64,000 bases of DNA from NCBI GenBank assembly GCA_036583965.1, contig JAZBQD010000013.1:7558763-7622762 (forward strand), written 5' to 3'. A model generated the notes under the pieces. The model searched no databases, was not told where the DNA came from, and worked only from the letters and a program-made list of their open reading frames with translations. Both the position numbers and the translations under genes were made by a program. Each line of letters begins with the position of its first letter. Positions within the stretch are counted from its first letter, which is position 1. Shown one piece after another: positions 41,409 through 56,004 of the stretch. This stretch comes from Prunella strophiata (lineage: Eukaryota > Chordata > Aves > Passeriformes > Prunellidae).

Positions 41409-41426
41409 AAAAAAAAAAAAAAAAAA
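41409..41426. repeat. Poly-A tract (18 A)
   Basis: A18 between CTCCACTC and TACACAGTG, about 270 bp from the antisense MIR-like fragment at 41.04-41.15 kb and apparently unrelated to it. Confidence 0.95.
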
Positions 41427-42667
41427 TACACAGTGCCATGAGTGCTCAATCCAAAAGAACAGGAGGAACAAGCAGGAGTTTACAAGCAACCTAAGACAGG
41501 TCCAACTATTTTAAGCACATAGAGGAGAGAAAGCACATTTGCTCACACATGATGTGCACCCACATACACTTTATACTGATCATATACTAGCTGGGACATG
41601 ATGGAAACCAGGGAACTCCTTCAGCTACCAATGGAATTGTGTAACACCAGGCAGGTGGATACAGCTGCCTCCCTGGAACCTGCCTTCAGTTTAACATGAA
41701 GCTGTCACAAGAAAGTAAACATATAATTTCCTCATAATACTTCTTCACATGCAATCTTCAATCCCTAAATCCTGAATGATTGACAAGGCATTGTTCCACA
41801 GACCCCTGAAAAGGTTATGTTTATAAAAACCTCTGCCTCTCACCAAAAGAGGAAATGTTCAAGCAGTGTAAATTTGGTGCACCAAGAAACTTGCATACAG
41901 ATTAGCCCATTTATTTGTTATGATGTTGCAAGATACTGTTTTATTAGCTTAATTTGTCTTTAGCAGCACTGGAGACCAAGGTAACTACAGCTGCATTGCT
42001 GGAGCCCATATAAAAAAAACCAGCTTTTGAAAAAACATCTTCTTATTCTTGTACTTGCAACTCCGTTTTATTTGTTTTTTAAAAAGGCTGACTTATTTGA
42101 AGGAAATGAAGCTTTAAAAAGCTGGGTGGCTCTTGGCAAATATTTTATACCATTTCTCCACTTCAAAGACTGTTCATATCAGAGATTCTACAAAGTCCAC
42201 AGCACGCTAAATTGACACAAATCCCTGACAGAAACAGAGCTTATGTGTAACCTACTCGTAAAATTCAGCTACCTGAATAATTAATATTCTTCAAATTAAG
42301 ACTTCACTTAGCTCTCTAGGTGTACAATATTAAATATACTACCATTTGTTAATTTTCAGCTTCAGATCAAAATCAGAGAGCAGCCATGGTAATTTGGGTC
42401 CAGAGAGGACAGTTTTGACACTTGCTTCAATGAGGCACCATTTCACCCCCGGTCACTCCAAGCTGCCTCAGTTCATTTTTCCTTCTTTCTTTCAGCTTTT
42501 TAAAATTTTTTCTCCTTTCACATCTTTTCTGAAATACACTCCAGTGAGTTCCCAGCCCTCAAACAGTGTGTTCTCAAAAGGTGCAGCCAAGAACAACAAT
42601 ACAAATGAAATCTGTGCTGCAGCTTCTATGGAGCTGGGACCGCTTTTACATCATCTTGTCTGATATT

Positions 42668-42692
42668 AAAAAAAAAAAAAAAAAAAAAAAAA
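42668..42692. repeat. Poly-A tract (25 A)
   Basis: An uninterrupted run of about 25 A followed by CCAAACAACAAAAACCACC. It is the longest homopolymer of the deep intron. The upstream sequence shows no gene-like ORF and no flanking duplication was seen, so it is not evidence for a retrocopy. Confidence 0.95.
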
Positions 42693-45600
42693 CCAAACAA
42701 CAAAAACCACCAACCTACAAGAGTGAGCCATCTTGTTTCTTTCAAGTCTGAAGAAGCTTTGAGAGTGAAAAAAACAAAGCAGCTAACAGTAATGAGTTAC
42801 ACAGAACCCCTCATCCATGTGTTTTGCTTCCAAGGGAGCAAGACGAAAACGCAACATCAGATCCACATGAAATTCTGCACCTAATCTGCAAACCAGTTAC
42901 CATGACTGCACATGCAAATTGGTCAGATAAAAGCCAGTCAGAGGAATAATTGGCTATTTGGAGGTACAAAATGACTAATTTATCACAGCCACCACATAAG
43001 TGGTTTTTTTTTTTCCTCTCCTTCATAATTGCTCCACTTAATTCTCCAAGTCCAACCTGGTATTTCAGATGCAATATGGTACAGTAAGTGCCAAAACAGA
43101 TCCAGATCCATCCAGATCCCCACCACTGCTGTGACACAGGTCCAGACTTTCATCTGTGCCCCACAGTTCCTGGCAGGAAGTCAAGGCACAACTTCTAAAG
43201 GTGACTGTAAAAAGCCACCCATGCCCAGCAGCCTTGAACACTTGGTAGGAACTGCGTAACCTCTGAAGCAGCCTGAGAAGCCACCAGCACTGAAAACCCC
43301 AGCTTGGGCTGCATCTCTGTGGTGTCACCAACACCACTTGTGAGCCTGAACCTCCTGAACAAAGAATCTCCAACAGCCAACCTTCAGCATCATTGTCCTG
43401 AGGCTGTTCAGACTGTGCTTTCTGTAACTGGTAAATCTGTACAACTCTCATTTTCCTGCCTAGTAAAAATTTAGCACGAATATCCAACCCATCAGCACCC
43501 AGTCTTACAGTAACTACAACCAACTACAGCTTCATTCTAGGTGTTCACAACTAAGGAGCAGAGCATTATCATTTCTCTCCTCATCCAGGAGGTGACTGGG
43601 CATCAGTGACAAATGATATCCTTTACTGGCAAACACAAAGACCAGAGAGCTTCAACTTCAATGCCTCTTCTGCCTACTAAGATACCAGCTATTCCTGCTG
43701 GATGTATTGGTAATTTTCTTTTAATACCTTCTTCCTGGGGTATGAAATTAATTCAACTGAGGCAGAATTGCAAAAGAATACAGGAGGCAAAGCAGAACAG
43801 ATCTGTATAAAATCTGACACTGCAATGCTTAGACTTCAAGGATGCCATGGCATCAAGCTTTCTAATAAACACTTCATTCAAGCAGGAAAGCCAGGCTTAA
43901 ATATTCTCTCCTTTAGGCACATAGCAAATGGATCAGTTGCTAGTAATTATCTGTTTTCCTTGTATTTCAGACACTACCATCTGTGAATTGGGCCTAATAT
44001 CTTCACACAGTAATTGTGAAGTCTTACATGGGAGCTGATACACCACTCACTCCTTCTGAGGTTTATAACAAAACATCATCCTCTGCATATTTTCAGCCCA
44101 GTAAATAAGCATATCAGCCTCCTTCCTGCATAAAACTGCACCTCTCACACCAAACCAACAGCTGCAGGTAGGAAGCAAAAGTACATTTGTACATGCAAAA
44201 CTGTAAGGGAGACCTGGGCAAAAAAGACAGTTCTGTGCTCAAAACTTTATCATTATGAGAGTACCAATGCATGTTTGTGGGGTTTAATGGTTAATTTTCA
44301 AGTCCACCTTCTCCTCATTGGAGCTGGGAGTCCGTGGTGTAACCAAGTGTTCTTTCTCTTGCAGCTGGGGCCAAGAAAGCCCCTGGCTCCAGACAGGCTT
44401 CTCCCTGCTCTTCTGGCAGGTGCCTCCCCATCCCCTCACTCCCTGTGCTCTCTGATGACTCCATGTGTGCTGCTGGAGATGGGATTTGGTGAGCACAGGC
44501 TCAGAAGGAAAAACCCTCTGCCCAGATGTGCTAATCCCCTGTGGCAACCCACTTCACCACACATGACCTCCGATGGCAGGGCTTGACAAGGTCAATGACT
44601 GCTGTGCCACAGAGGTTACTTGTGCTCACTGAAGTCTCCAATGTGCACACTAGAGGGGCCCTCCCCCTCTTTTAGTGCAATTAAATGCTTTTTATTTAGA
44701 AATTTCCACAATTTACGTGCAATTTTCTCCCCACACAACCAAGCTCCATTAAAGCTATTTTCACTGCAGCAGAGCCAGCATTTAACTGGGCTCAAACACT
44801 GATCTTATCCTTCCTGACACTTTCTTCAATCCCTCTGTGGGATTACAGCTGGGAAAATGACACTGATTAGAAGAGCTCCTTCTTCCCCCACTCTTTGGAT
44901 TTAATATCCAATACAGGCTTCTCCTTAATACAACACATGCATAGGATACAGAAAGAAAGACAGGAGGAGAAAAAAATAACAGAAGGCTAAAAAGGAAGAA
45001 TTATTCTGTGAACAGAGCTACAAATGCCATTTACAGACTGAACTGCTTTTAACTTTCTGCCATCAAAAGGGTTAGATACCTCATCCACTCTGAGCAACCA
45101 GCCAAGCACAAAAAAGCTTGTCTCCTCTTTCTCCCTGTCACATTGAAACTAATCACTGAAAACAAGGTAGAAACTGTGTTCTCAGAGCAATTAACTTGCA
45201 AGTGAGGTTTTATCTTTCCCAGTAATCCCTTCTACCCTCAGCCACTCCCCATATATGACCAACTTCAGAAGCTTAACCAAGACCAGAGTCACTCCAGCAC
45301 AACCATCATTTTACACTACCCATTTCAGTGCACTTGGAAGATGACCTAAAACACAGGAAGAACATGTAGCTGTAATCCTGCTCCAAAGGCTCTGGCCATA
45401 TTTGCAGGGTTTCTTTAATCAATAGACATCTGCTCTGCATCCCCTCCTCCCCTGCATCCTGCCTGCCCCTGTGCCAGAAGGGCATTTGTGTGGCTGTGCA
45501 GCCAGCCAGATCAGGGAACCAGGGAATTAGTTTTCCTGGCAGCATAAATGCTAGTGCTGGCACAAGGGAGGTAATCAGGACAAGCAGCCAGGGCAGGAAA

Positions 45601-46028
45601 GGACCATCCCCTTCAGCAAAAACACATACTTATGTCAGATTAAAGTGGTCACAGCCCCAGCTCCCTGCTCGCTCTCCCCCTGTTTCTGCAAGCGTGGGAA
45701 TTACCCAGCAGCATGGAAGATCAAGTTGTTTAGCTTTGCAAAAGGGTGTCCATCTAAACACAGAGCTATTTTCACAGCTTGTTTCTTCTCTCACCAGCTT
45801 CTCCTCCCTTTAAAAGCAAGAAAACAATTGAATGAAGGGATTTGGATGCCATCAGTCACCACGTTCCTGTGCCCAGGAGGGAGTGAAGGCTGCAAGGGCC
45901 TGAGCACAGCAGCCCTGGGCTCCTAAATGGAAGGGTGCTAACATTTTCCTCTGGCAAGGTAAACAAACCCGGCAGTACGAAGATTGAATGACTCCATGGA
46001 ACAAAAGGGAAAATAAGGTCAAACCAGG

Positions 46029-46047
46029 AAAAAAAAAAAAAAAAAAA
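46029..46047. repeat. Poly-A tract (19 A) in a purine-rich stretch
   Basis: A19 followed by a purine-rich run (GAGAACAAGAAGCAAGAGAG and ATGAGAGAGATATGAC) to about 46085. It reads as simple low-complexity DNA. Confidence 0.95.
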
Positions 46048-48813
46048 GAGAACAAGAAGCAAGAGAGATGAGAGAGATATGACAGATACAAACACACAGA
46101 GCAAAACCCCCAAGAGGCTGCTCGTTAGCTCTGAAGCTGAGCACATGGAAAAAGAGAAGAATTTACTTCTTCCTCAACTGGAATGTTTGCATAATTGTCA
46201 CTTTCAATTCTACATAATTCCCCTTTCTACACATTTGTTTCATGTCTAGGCCACCATGCATGAAATAAATCCCTGTCTCAGAGCACGGCCTGTCTGTGTG
46301 ACTCAGGGTGCTAAGGAGATTGGGTTTCCCGTTTATTCCTGTATTACATTCCAAGAAGGTGTGAACAATGCTGTATCAGACTGAAAATATCAACCAAACA
46401 GATATCCACCTCGGCCAGAATGACTTGCCTAGGCAAATTTTTCTAAAACCATAAAGCTAAGTGAGCATGGTATGACTAAAGCATTAATTAAATACCATTT
46501 TCCCCCCTCCCTCCCTGGGACACGCTCCAAGTGTGCCCAAACAAATAATTGAGTCTGAAGTTTAAGGGTTGTTTCTTCCCCCATCCCCAATTAAAATACA
46601 TGCACTCACTTTTGGGATAGGTTCAATTTTCTTCATATTTAGTGCTGATACCCAGGTGCCCTATTAAAAAAGCTAAATTATAAGCTCAGATATTGAAATA
46701 TCAACACTAATTAGGTCTCTTAGACACACATTTTTAGATGCTGTTTAGAAAATCTACATTAAAAAGAGCAGGGGCAAAGGATGAACTTTCAAAATTAAAA
46801 GGAGCAGCACTGGGTAATTAGGCATCCAGATTCTCATTCTTTTTTTAACAATAGAGACAAACACCATTTTAGTGGCCATAGTCTAAAGAGGACACAATAC
46901 TATTTCTTTTTTGAGGCTGAAGGAAGTAGAAAAAGTTCAAATGCCTGCTAAACAGAGGTGATATTTAAAGTTCATTCAACTTTAAAGCTTGGTAATGTAT
47001 CATTAGAAGAATGAGAAAGTCCAAAAACATTTTTGCACATCACAGCAAAGGTTTTACTTTGCAATTCAGCTGCAACCCTAAATTCTGACCTTCTTGAAAA
47101 GTACCTGCAAAAAGACATTCCAAAGTTTCTAGTTTGGCAGCTGCCTGGGAAGGCAGAGCCAATGGGATGCTGATGCACCAGGTGGGAAAACCCCCACAGC
47201 CTATTTTTGTTCCTTTCACCAGCATCAGGAATACATTACAAGATACCAAAATTCACTCTTTTTGAAAAGGTTTGATCCCCATGAAGACACAAAGCCAGGT
47301 GATTTTTTCCCCCCATGTTTCCTCACCTCCAGAAGCACACCAGTTAAAGTGCACTGCTGGGAGCTGTCACTGTCCCCAGAGAACACAGATTCCCATGGTG
47401 GGAAGGGACCCCCACACTCTCCCCACTTTCTGCTTCCTCACATCAAAATACTAGTCTTACATCATGAATAATTTCCTTCCAACTCAAACTAAGTACTGGA
47501 ATGCTCCAGTAAAATTGGTAAAAGAAGCTACACTTCACATTTCCCCCCCCCATGTCTGTATTCTTACAGCATGCTTTATGTGTCTGGCTTTATGCTTTAG
47601 GCACAGACCCATTATTCCTACGAGTATTCAGCAGAGACTCGGTGAATAATCACATTCTGCTTATGTTCAGAACATTGTAAAGGTAATACTGGGAAAAAGA
47701 CCACCAGTGACTTCATCTGCTAAACATATATAAACAGGGAAGGGGAATTTTAACACACACGAGCACAAAAGGAGGAAGACGTAAAAGAACAAGGAGAATT
47801 CATTTCTTGCTTGAGACAAAAATCTATTCCCCCTCTTGACTAGCTGCTCCTTTTTGTCCAGGTAAGTGCACTGAACAGTGAAAATTCACCTGCAGGTAAC
47901 TAGCAGACAATCAGAAGTACACAAAAGAACAAACCAAGGAGCACCCCAAGGGAAGACAAGCTTTATTTGCCTGCAGGAAACACCAGAAGCTGCCCAGTTA
48001 CCAGTGCTGATGCTGACACATGCTCTGCATTACAGCATCTCACCACACTGCTCAAGACCACCCCAGGTGCTGCCCCCATCCCATGCCACAGGAGGACAGC
48101 AAACCAAATTAATTCGATTTTGGATGGCCAGCACATTGTACTTAAGACAGATAAATACCCACAGTTTATGCTCTGTCCTTTTTTAGGTCAAATTAGTATC
48201 TTTTCAGCTTACAATTCTCATCAAACATGCCCCTGTTTGGGCCACACAGCTCCATGCCAAAACTCCACTGAAAACGTGCCACCAGGCGTGGTGTATGATT
48301 GCAGACACCATATCAGCAAACAGCTATTTAGTAGCAGTCACAGTTAGCTGACCTTCAGGCAGAAACTCAGTAACCTGATGATGATGACATTCCTGGCCCT
48401 GGATGGTCTGCAGCATTTATTTTGGCAGTGGTAAAGAAAATCCACGGATACATTTGGAGCAGGAAGCGCTGATCAGGAAAGCAGAGCCAGGCTTGAGCAG
48501 CCTGCCCTGGAAACCCACACATGCCTGCTCCACCTGAGCAGCACAGCACATTGCAATAGTCACAGGAAATCATATTAATAATCTTACAGCCCAGGAAGCC
48601 TGGCTGGCCTCAGAGCCTGTGGCACAAGAGCTACAGTGTTTGGAGACCAGCAACTTTATAATTATGTAACCCTGAGCATCTCCTGGGCAGAGGAGAACCA
48701 GGACAACACTCTCAGACTCCACAACCCATCCATGTGTGTCTCAGGACATAACACAGCTGAAGGTAAGAAATCAAAGATGCTTTCTCTGGAAACAGCTTGT
48801 GTAAGCTATTTCC

Positions 48814-48846
48814 TTTTTTTCTTTTTCTTTTTTTTTTTTTCTTTTT
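48814..48846. repeat. Interrupted poly-T tract
   Basis: T7-C-T5-C-T15-C-T5 on the + strand, poly-A with G interruptions on the sense strand. Simple repeat. Confidence 0.93.
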
Positions 48847-50424
48847 AAAAGGACAACTTCAAAAATAATTCTTGGGAACCTACCAAGCAAATCAACTGCA
48901 TATAGCTGTTTGTCTGAGGTGTCACCTGGGAGTTTACATTAGTTTGCACAGGCCCTGTTACAGCAGTTCCATAGCCTCTGGTTTGGATACAGCCTGTCCT
49001 ACCCCTGCCAAAACACAGGGTCATTTTCTAACCAGGGCAAACCAGCTTGATGTTAACATGGGGCTCCTCTATTCAACAGCTGCTAAAAAGAGCATCTTTC
49101 CTTGCAAAAAGCCTAAAAGTTGTACTAGGTGACTTAGCAATGAACATGGGAATCTTTTCTGGTTGAGCCCTGCAATCACTTTTGCCTAGATGCAGCTAAA
49201 ATTTTAATTTCCAAGTCACACCCCCTGTGTGACTTACCATCTTCCAGCAACGCGGAAGAAAAGTCATGTATGAATATGAAAGAGCTGTGTGAAACCAAAT
49301 TCCAGATCCCTGTGCAGCCCCAGGGCTCTCACTTGTGTTTCATCACCCTCTTCCCAACACAGACAGAATTGGACACACCAGTGTCCACTCCCTGCACAAG
49401 TTCCACTGACCCTGCAGCTGCAGCCACCTCCACAGCCAGGGACAGGAGCTGGGACACAGCTCAGCTCCACGCTGCCAGCAAGGACCCACAGGGACAGGCT
49501 GGGAACAAACCCCCACTGCTCCCCTCGCTGCCAAACCCACCCCAGGGGCTGCCCAGGGAGAGGGAACAGGGCTCCAAGGGAGTTATCAGTTTGTTTGATG
49601 TAATCAACAACACTGCCATGTGCACACTGACACGAATGTACAGATCTCTGTGGAGTTTGACGGATGAGCTGATGGCAGGCAAGTTATAAAATCCATCTGG
49701 TTGGAAAACCATTGTCATTTTCAGCTAAAAATCGCACCAGCAAACTCGTATCACAACTTTGTACTGTTCAGTGCCAATCTAGAATACCAGACTAAGTGGT
49801 GGTGTTCTTTCCTGGGCAGATCTTGCAAAATATTCAGTAACTCAACACTAATAGCAGTATGACAGGGTTTTTTTCCCATTTTTTTAATGCACCAAGTGCT
49901 TTAGTTAAGCCTGAGAAAAAAATGAAAGGCGGTTTTTGCCTATCTTGCAACAAAACCTCTCTTGAGATATGTCTGTTCTGCATCAGGAGAGTTTCCTAGT
50001 AAATGCTTGAATGAGTGCTGCTATGAGAAGCAAGATTATAAATCCAGAGCATCAGGAAGGACTGATGAAGCTTAGGGGAACTTAAGAAGCCCAAAGTCAA
50101 GGCCTGTATTTGAGCTCTGAGAGAAGAACTAGAGCTCAGGAAAATCTCAGGACTGCATTTGCACCACCAGCAGTGCCCAGAGCAGGGCATGGCACTGCTC
50201 AGGACATGCCACAGGAAAGGCTCTCCCACACCTGCTGTGGGGCAGAGATGAAACATTTTCCTAGGAGTTTGTACCAGGAGATTTTGACATCAGAGGCTCT
50301 CCCATCACCTCCTGGTGATGCGCACACAGCACTCACGTCAGGTTTGAGACAGTTCCCACACGTCACAGGGGTGGCAGGAGTTTCCCTGAGTGACACCTCC
50401 AGCTCCCACCAGGTACCCCAGCAG

Positions 50425-50565
50425 TGGCACAGCCAGGGTGACACAAGCAGTGATGAAAGGACTTGCCCAGAGCTCCACGAGAGGAAACTTGTGGCGGAGT
50501 CAGAAAGAAAACCCCGTTATCTCAACTTCCGGACCCCTCTGCCTAACCGCCAGACCACAAAACAC
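50425..50565 (-). mobile_element. MIR-like SINE fragment (antisense)
   Basis: GTGGCACAGCCAGGGTGACA, then AAAGGACTTGCCCAGAGCTC, GTGGCGGAGTCAGAAAG and AACCGCCAGACCACAAAAC match the reverse-complement MIR layout through its tRNA-like end (CACAGAGAGG...ACTTGCCCAAGGTCAC..., GGCAGAGCC, AACCACTAGACCAC). It retains several CpGs unlike its surroundings. Confidence 0.65.
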
Positions 50566-50790
50566 TTTTATTGCAGGATAACATTTCAACAAATAGCTGT
50601 TTTCTCTTAGCAGAAAACCCACTTTGCAGTTTTACTTTTAAAAATCCATTTTTACTCCAATTCCTGTAGGACTCCGAGCCAGCCCTGTGACTTGGCATAA
50701 ACAATTTCTCCCTCCTTTGCATGCCCCAGTTTTATTAAGTAATCCCCATAAAAGCAATTACTGAGCTTTGGACTGAAAAATAACTAGGGG

Positions 50791-50816
50791 AAAAAAAAAA
50801 AAAAGAGAGAGAGAGA
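50791..50816. repeat. Poly-A plus (GA)n
   Basis: A14 followed by about six GA dinucleotides. It is a short simple repeat with likely length polymorphism. Confidence 0.93.
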
Positions 50817-53800
50817 CAGCAAATTCTGCATATCTTTATTTGCATACAGGATTCCCTCCCTCCCCCTTTCTAAGGTTTTTGCCATGAGGTCTTTTATGTC
50901 TCTTTCAATAATCATATAATTATATGATTCCTAAAGTACACGCTGGCAACACTTCAGGGGATTTTAGTCATTACAGGTGACAAGACTTTACTCTCATGTC
51001 TAATGCTCGCTAGGATTTCCTTCCACTTCATTCACAGATAAGATGAAGAACCAAGTGACACCCAAAACGCTCTCACAGACAGATTTTTGGGGGGATCAGC
51101 CCTTTCTCCTTCTCCATTACAGATGCAAGGAAATGGGCAGAACTGAACTGGAATGAACTTCAATTGGAATGAAGCACTTTTTCAATTAAGCAGCCCATCA
51201 TTTTTCCCAGGCCCCACATCCAACTATTTTAATGGCTCTCACATTTTTTTCTTTAATTTTACAATCTGAAAGAAATGCCAAGGTTCCATCAAGGACTGAG
51301 AATGCCATGATTCCATTTATTCCAATGGCTGCAAGTTATTAACAAGATGTCAAAACATCATAATTATTTTATATCAAGTATGACTGATTCCATAAACATC
51401 TCTTAGCTGCACACCATCCTGAGTCTCACTTCCCCTGAGTGCAGGTATGTGCTCAGGCTAAATGGAGTTAAGAGGCTGCACATCCTCTTCCACAGCAGCA
51501 CAAGAGACATTTAAGAGCCACCAAAACATCAACAGCAATAATGCATTTTATTACCTGATGCACTTGATGTCATTGTAAACTTTGAGACATCGCTTTCCTT
51601 GAAACTCTTTGTGGGTTTTTGCTCCTCTCTACAAATAAGAGCTCCCAGGAAAGAAGCTGCAGCTTCAGTAAGCAAGAGGAGGGGTTAAAGGAACTAGCTT
51701 GGTGTCCTTCAGCAGCCACCCAACAGCCAGCAGCTCTGAATTACCATTTGTTTCCCAACTTGGGCTGCTCCTAACTTCAGCATCTCGTCACTAAGTACAG
51801 GTTAGGTCAGGGACACCCTAGCATCAGAGTGAATCAATCTATATTTAAAACTGGGGAGAAAAAAGCAAAACACCGAACAATTACTGTCATTTTTATGAAG
51901 CTAGAAAGAGCATCTGTTGAAGGGCAAGGGAACACAATGATATCAAACCACAAACACTAGAAGCTTCACATTCAGACTACATGCACAACTGCATCATGCA
52001 TATGTATTTTCTGAATTCCTCTCTATGACAACCTGTGCAGAAGAGAGAGCAAGGCAGGCTGTGGGCAGAGGAGAGGAGCCCAAGCACAGCTCCTTGCCCT
52101 GCCGACCGTGCACGGCAGCCCTCAAAATAGAACACTTAACTTCAAATTGCCACGTTTGTGTGGCACTATAGATAGCCAGCACAAGATTAAAAAAGCTTTG
52201 CTCTGAGCACAAAGGGAGAGACAGGAATGGTGCCATAAGCCCATGTTTTGCAGCCAGTGGCGCAGGGAAATAATTTTGATCCCTTCAATCCCCTTATCCA
52301 TGCCAACCACTGACCTTGCAGATGCAACTTTTGTTCAAGTTCAGTCCCTTTTTGGCTCGAAGCAAGACAGAGCTACAAAGGAAACACTCTCCATTCATCC
52401 TGGATCATCCAAGCACTGTGCACTCAGCTGCCCCTGTGCTCCTGTTAGCCAGGTAATTCTGCACTTCACATCCAGTCACTCAGTACAAAATAATTAAGCT
52501 GCAAAGGGTGACACACACCTCTCTGCCTGTCACTGGGGCTCGGCACTGCTGGCCTGGCTGGTGCAGGTGGGAGCCCCACAGCTGGTGCAGTTTGTACCTG
52601 CCCAGCTTTCACAACTCTTGCACCAGAGGAACTGGACCGACAACTACACACAGGTCGGTTTTGCCTGGGCGGCTCAGGGAGCTGGTTAACCCTCGCCTCC
52701 ATGTTAAATGCTTCTGGGTTTAGAACATAAAGGACTGATTCTCCTTTCAGCATCAGAGCAGTGTTCTTAATAGTTCATTAGCTTTGAAAAGAGACTATTT
52801 CTCAAGGAGATGGACCAGGGCTGGTAACACTGTGCTCCAGCTCTTTTCTCTCTGAAGAGCATGGCTGGAACAGTCACAGCCCCCGTTGTGCTGAACACAG
52901 TAGAGCCAGGAGACATTTAAACAGCAAGAGCCACTTCACCTACATAAAACTCTTTTATACATTTACCATGATAAACTGGAGGCATTAAAGTGCAGTGAAT
53001 TGGAAATTGTTCTCACTTAGAGCTGGATGTTCACCTACAACTGATACCAAGATGCACACCCCACGCACTGTATTTCAAATCTTTATTTAAAAAAAACCCA
53101 AAGTGCATCAAGCAGGAAACAGCGTTTCAGTTCTGCTGATACTGTTCTCTTTCGAGTACTTGCTGCAGCATCACAAACTACACAATATTCCCTCATCCTG
53201 CACCACCAGGACAAAGCCCAGACGCTGGAGAAGCTGAAGCAGTAAGCACAATTTGACAACGCTGCACCCAGACAAGGTGCACACAAGTTTGGGATCTGTG
53301 TGCGTGCAAAGCCTGACACAGGGGAGCAGCCTGCTCTGGCTTGTGCCTGGAGAATTTCACACCTCACCCCAAAAAAGCAAGGAAGCAAAGGAGGGAAAAA
53401 ACCAAACCACCCAGAAGCCTTTCTATCAATGTATCTCCAGCCACAGTACTGCATCTCTGTACCAAAATGAATTTCTTCACAAGTGCAGTTATATGACCAT
53501 CAGCCTTTCTGCAGAGCAAGCAGGGATGTACCAAAGAAAGAACATGAAACACCAGGCTGATCTCATCCTACCCAGCTCCCTTCTTCACTGCTGTTTTCCC
53601 AGAAAGTAACATTGTGACAGTCAGTCTCATTCTGTGAAATAACTGAGATAAACGATAAAAAGTGCATCTTCTTAGCATACTGAGAGGACAGTAAAGTTTT
53701 CAGTTCTTACTAGACATGAAGTCAAAAGCACTACTGCAAGTAAACATTTATTATCTGAATGAAGTGGAACACTAGTTCTATTATGTCCTTTTTATTACAA

Positions 53801-54474
53801 AAAAAAAATCTTACCTGTGCAATACAGAGTACCTTATTTTTTAAAATAGTATAGATTCTATTTAATTTTAAAACTGACTATACCTTCTGAATTTCTCTGT
53901 GATGCTTGGTTTACTTGACATATTCAGCAAACTTCACGTCATGTTTTGCCCCAGGTTTCAGAGTGCTCAAGAAAGCCTGAGCAGTTATACTATGGGAAAC
54001 TACTTCAGAAAAATTGGTAGGATATTAAAAGGTCTTCCAAAACACCCAGACAGACAGAATCAAGTGCAATTTGAGTTAAAAATGAAACCTCAGGTAGGGA
54101 TGAGGTGACCCCTGAGCCTGGTTGGGATTTCCAAGCAATTTCCTCTCTTCAACACCCCTGCAGCCACTTTATGTGCACTGAAGGTGCCCTGACCCTGGCT
54201 GCAGGGATGGCCCCAGGCAGGGGCTGTGCTTGCCATGCACCCCATCTCTCCTTTAATCCTGGCAGGTTTCACTGATGAGGCAGAGAATTCCCTACACAGC
54301 AGAAGAGCTGGATCCTTCCTCACCCACAGCTTGAAAGGAACATTGCTCCCCTCAGTTCCTGGCCCAGCTGAGCAGACACTTCAGGCTTTCCAGAGCTCTC
54401 CCCCTCTGCTTTAATCACCTCTGATTCCTCCACAACAACAAAGATACCTTAAGTACCTGCTTCAGACAAGATGC

Positions 54475-54494
54475 AAAAAAAAAAAAAAAAAAAA
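54475..54494. repeat. Poly-A tract (20 A)
   Basis: A run of about 20 A between GATGC and TCAACAGC. No retrocopy or SINE body was recognised next to it. Confidence 0.95.
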
Positions 54495-55864
54495 TCAACA
54501 GCTACGAGAACAAATCAATGGAGACTAGCAAGCCTTCAGGAAAACCAAAAGGCATTTAGAGCCTTTAGAGCATCATCCAGAAAATCATTAGCTTTCCTGG
54601 GGTTAAAAGCACTTTTAAAGAGGAATAACTGGCCATCAGAATCGCTAGCTTGATACACCATCACTTGACAATTAAGTAAAAGGAAAAAATACTTAAATAT
54701 CTAGAAACTTGTTTTAAAACATAAGCTAGCTATGGAAAAATCTAAGCTGCAAAGTAGACATGGAGAGAGATGGTGACAAATCAGAAATTACGTCGCTAGG
54801 TCAGTGGAGCTAGCACAAAACCTTTGGAACAGGAAGCTGCAGTTAAATACATTGGTTTTCTTATCAATGAGAGATCAGAACAACAGTAACAGGACAGTGT
54901 ACAGCACACATGTGAAAACAGCCTTATCAAGATGACAGCTGGAGAACTTATGGATTTTGTCCAGAAGTCTACTAGGAGCAATAGGCTCTCTAAAGTCTGC
55001 TGCACTGAGGCAGGAACAGCAGGGAAGGGACTGTGAGGCAGCACTGCCAGACCTCTGGATACAGACAGTGAGAGTGGGTAAAGCATTAATCTCCTTGGGG
55101 CACAGCTGGGCCCCAGCTCAGCTTGTAAGGGCAGCATCTCCACTTCAACACCACGTGCACCAAGTCAAGGTCTGCCCCTTTTCAGCTCGGGGATCTGCTT
55201 CTACACAACACTCCACACACGTCTGAGCACGGATTCTCCATGAGATTCTATAAACAGGTTAAACATTCCTCAAAAAAAACCCGTGTACACACACACGCAC
55301 CCCTCAAGAAAGTTAAAATTTCCATTCAGAGCTCCAAAGCTTTGCTGGAATCTGTAAAAATGATAAACAACAGCCAAAAAGAAAACACAACCCCTTGTCT
55401 TTTCAACTACTTTGGGAGAACAATTGCTCTCAAAGATCGCATTCATTAACATTCTGATGAAGTTCCCTTTTAGCGCTGTTTTTCATACTTGAAAGGAACA
55501 GCTATGATCAGAGAGAGCCCTCAACTACCGACTCACTCATTTAGATTCTCTCGCTCTGATTCACCAATCACCTTCAAGAATAATTAGCAGCTTCATCTGA
55601 ACGTAATGAATATACACACATGCTCCCATCCACACCATTCATTTCGGAAGGCGGGCAGAAATCCCCCTCTGCTCAGCCTGCCAGCCTTCCTGACCCCTGG
55701 CACAGCAACCATTCCTGGGCAGCACCAGCACCTGATGGCTTTTCCAGCAGCTGACAGTCTCACTGACCACCTCAAGCCAAGAGGTCAGAGCAAACTGCAT
55801 TTCCAGGTTAAGTTCAAAGTCGTGGTGAGTGGCTGGTACTAAAAAACCCCAAATAAAACATCAC

Positions 55865-55880
55865 TACACACACACACACA
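55865..55880. repeat. (AC)n microsatellite, short
   Basis: About eight AC dinucleotides on the + strand. A second, imperfect AC run lies near 55285-55300. Confidence 0.9.
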
Positions 55881-56004
55881 TCAGCCCTAGTCTGAGTGAA
55901 ACCTGAGCTGCATTTATACAGGAAGATCCAGGGCAAGGAAGAGAAAGGAGACCTTTTAACTTCTTATAGACAGAAAGAGGATGCTGCTTGTCTATCTGTG
56001 GGGA

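Larger units (their letters stand above)
43000..50400. other. Feature-poor intron stretch
   Basis: Only homopolymers (43004, 46029, 48814) were identified. Local GC rises near 45.4-45.7 kb and 49.3-49.6 kb without reaching CpG-island character. No exon-like segment with matching splice sites and a conserved-looking frame was found. Confidence 0.55.

Noticed and set aside
42600..42700. Processed retrocopy suggested by the A25 tract
   Set aside because: No polyadenylation signal at the right distance, no gene-like sequence upstream and no target duplication seen.
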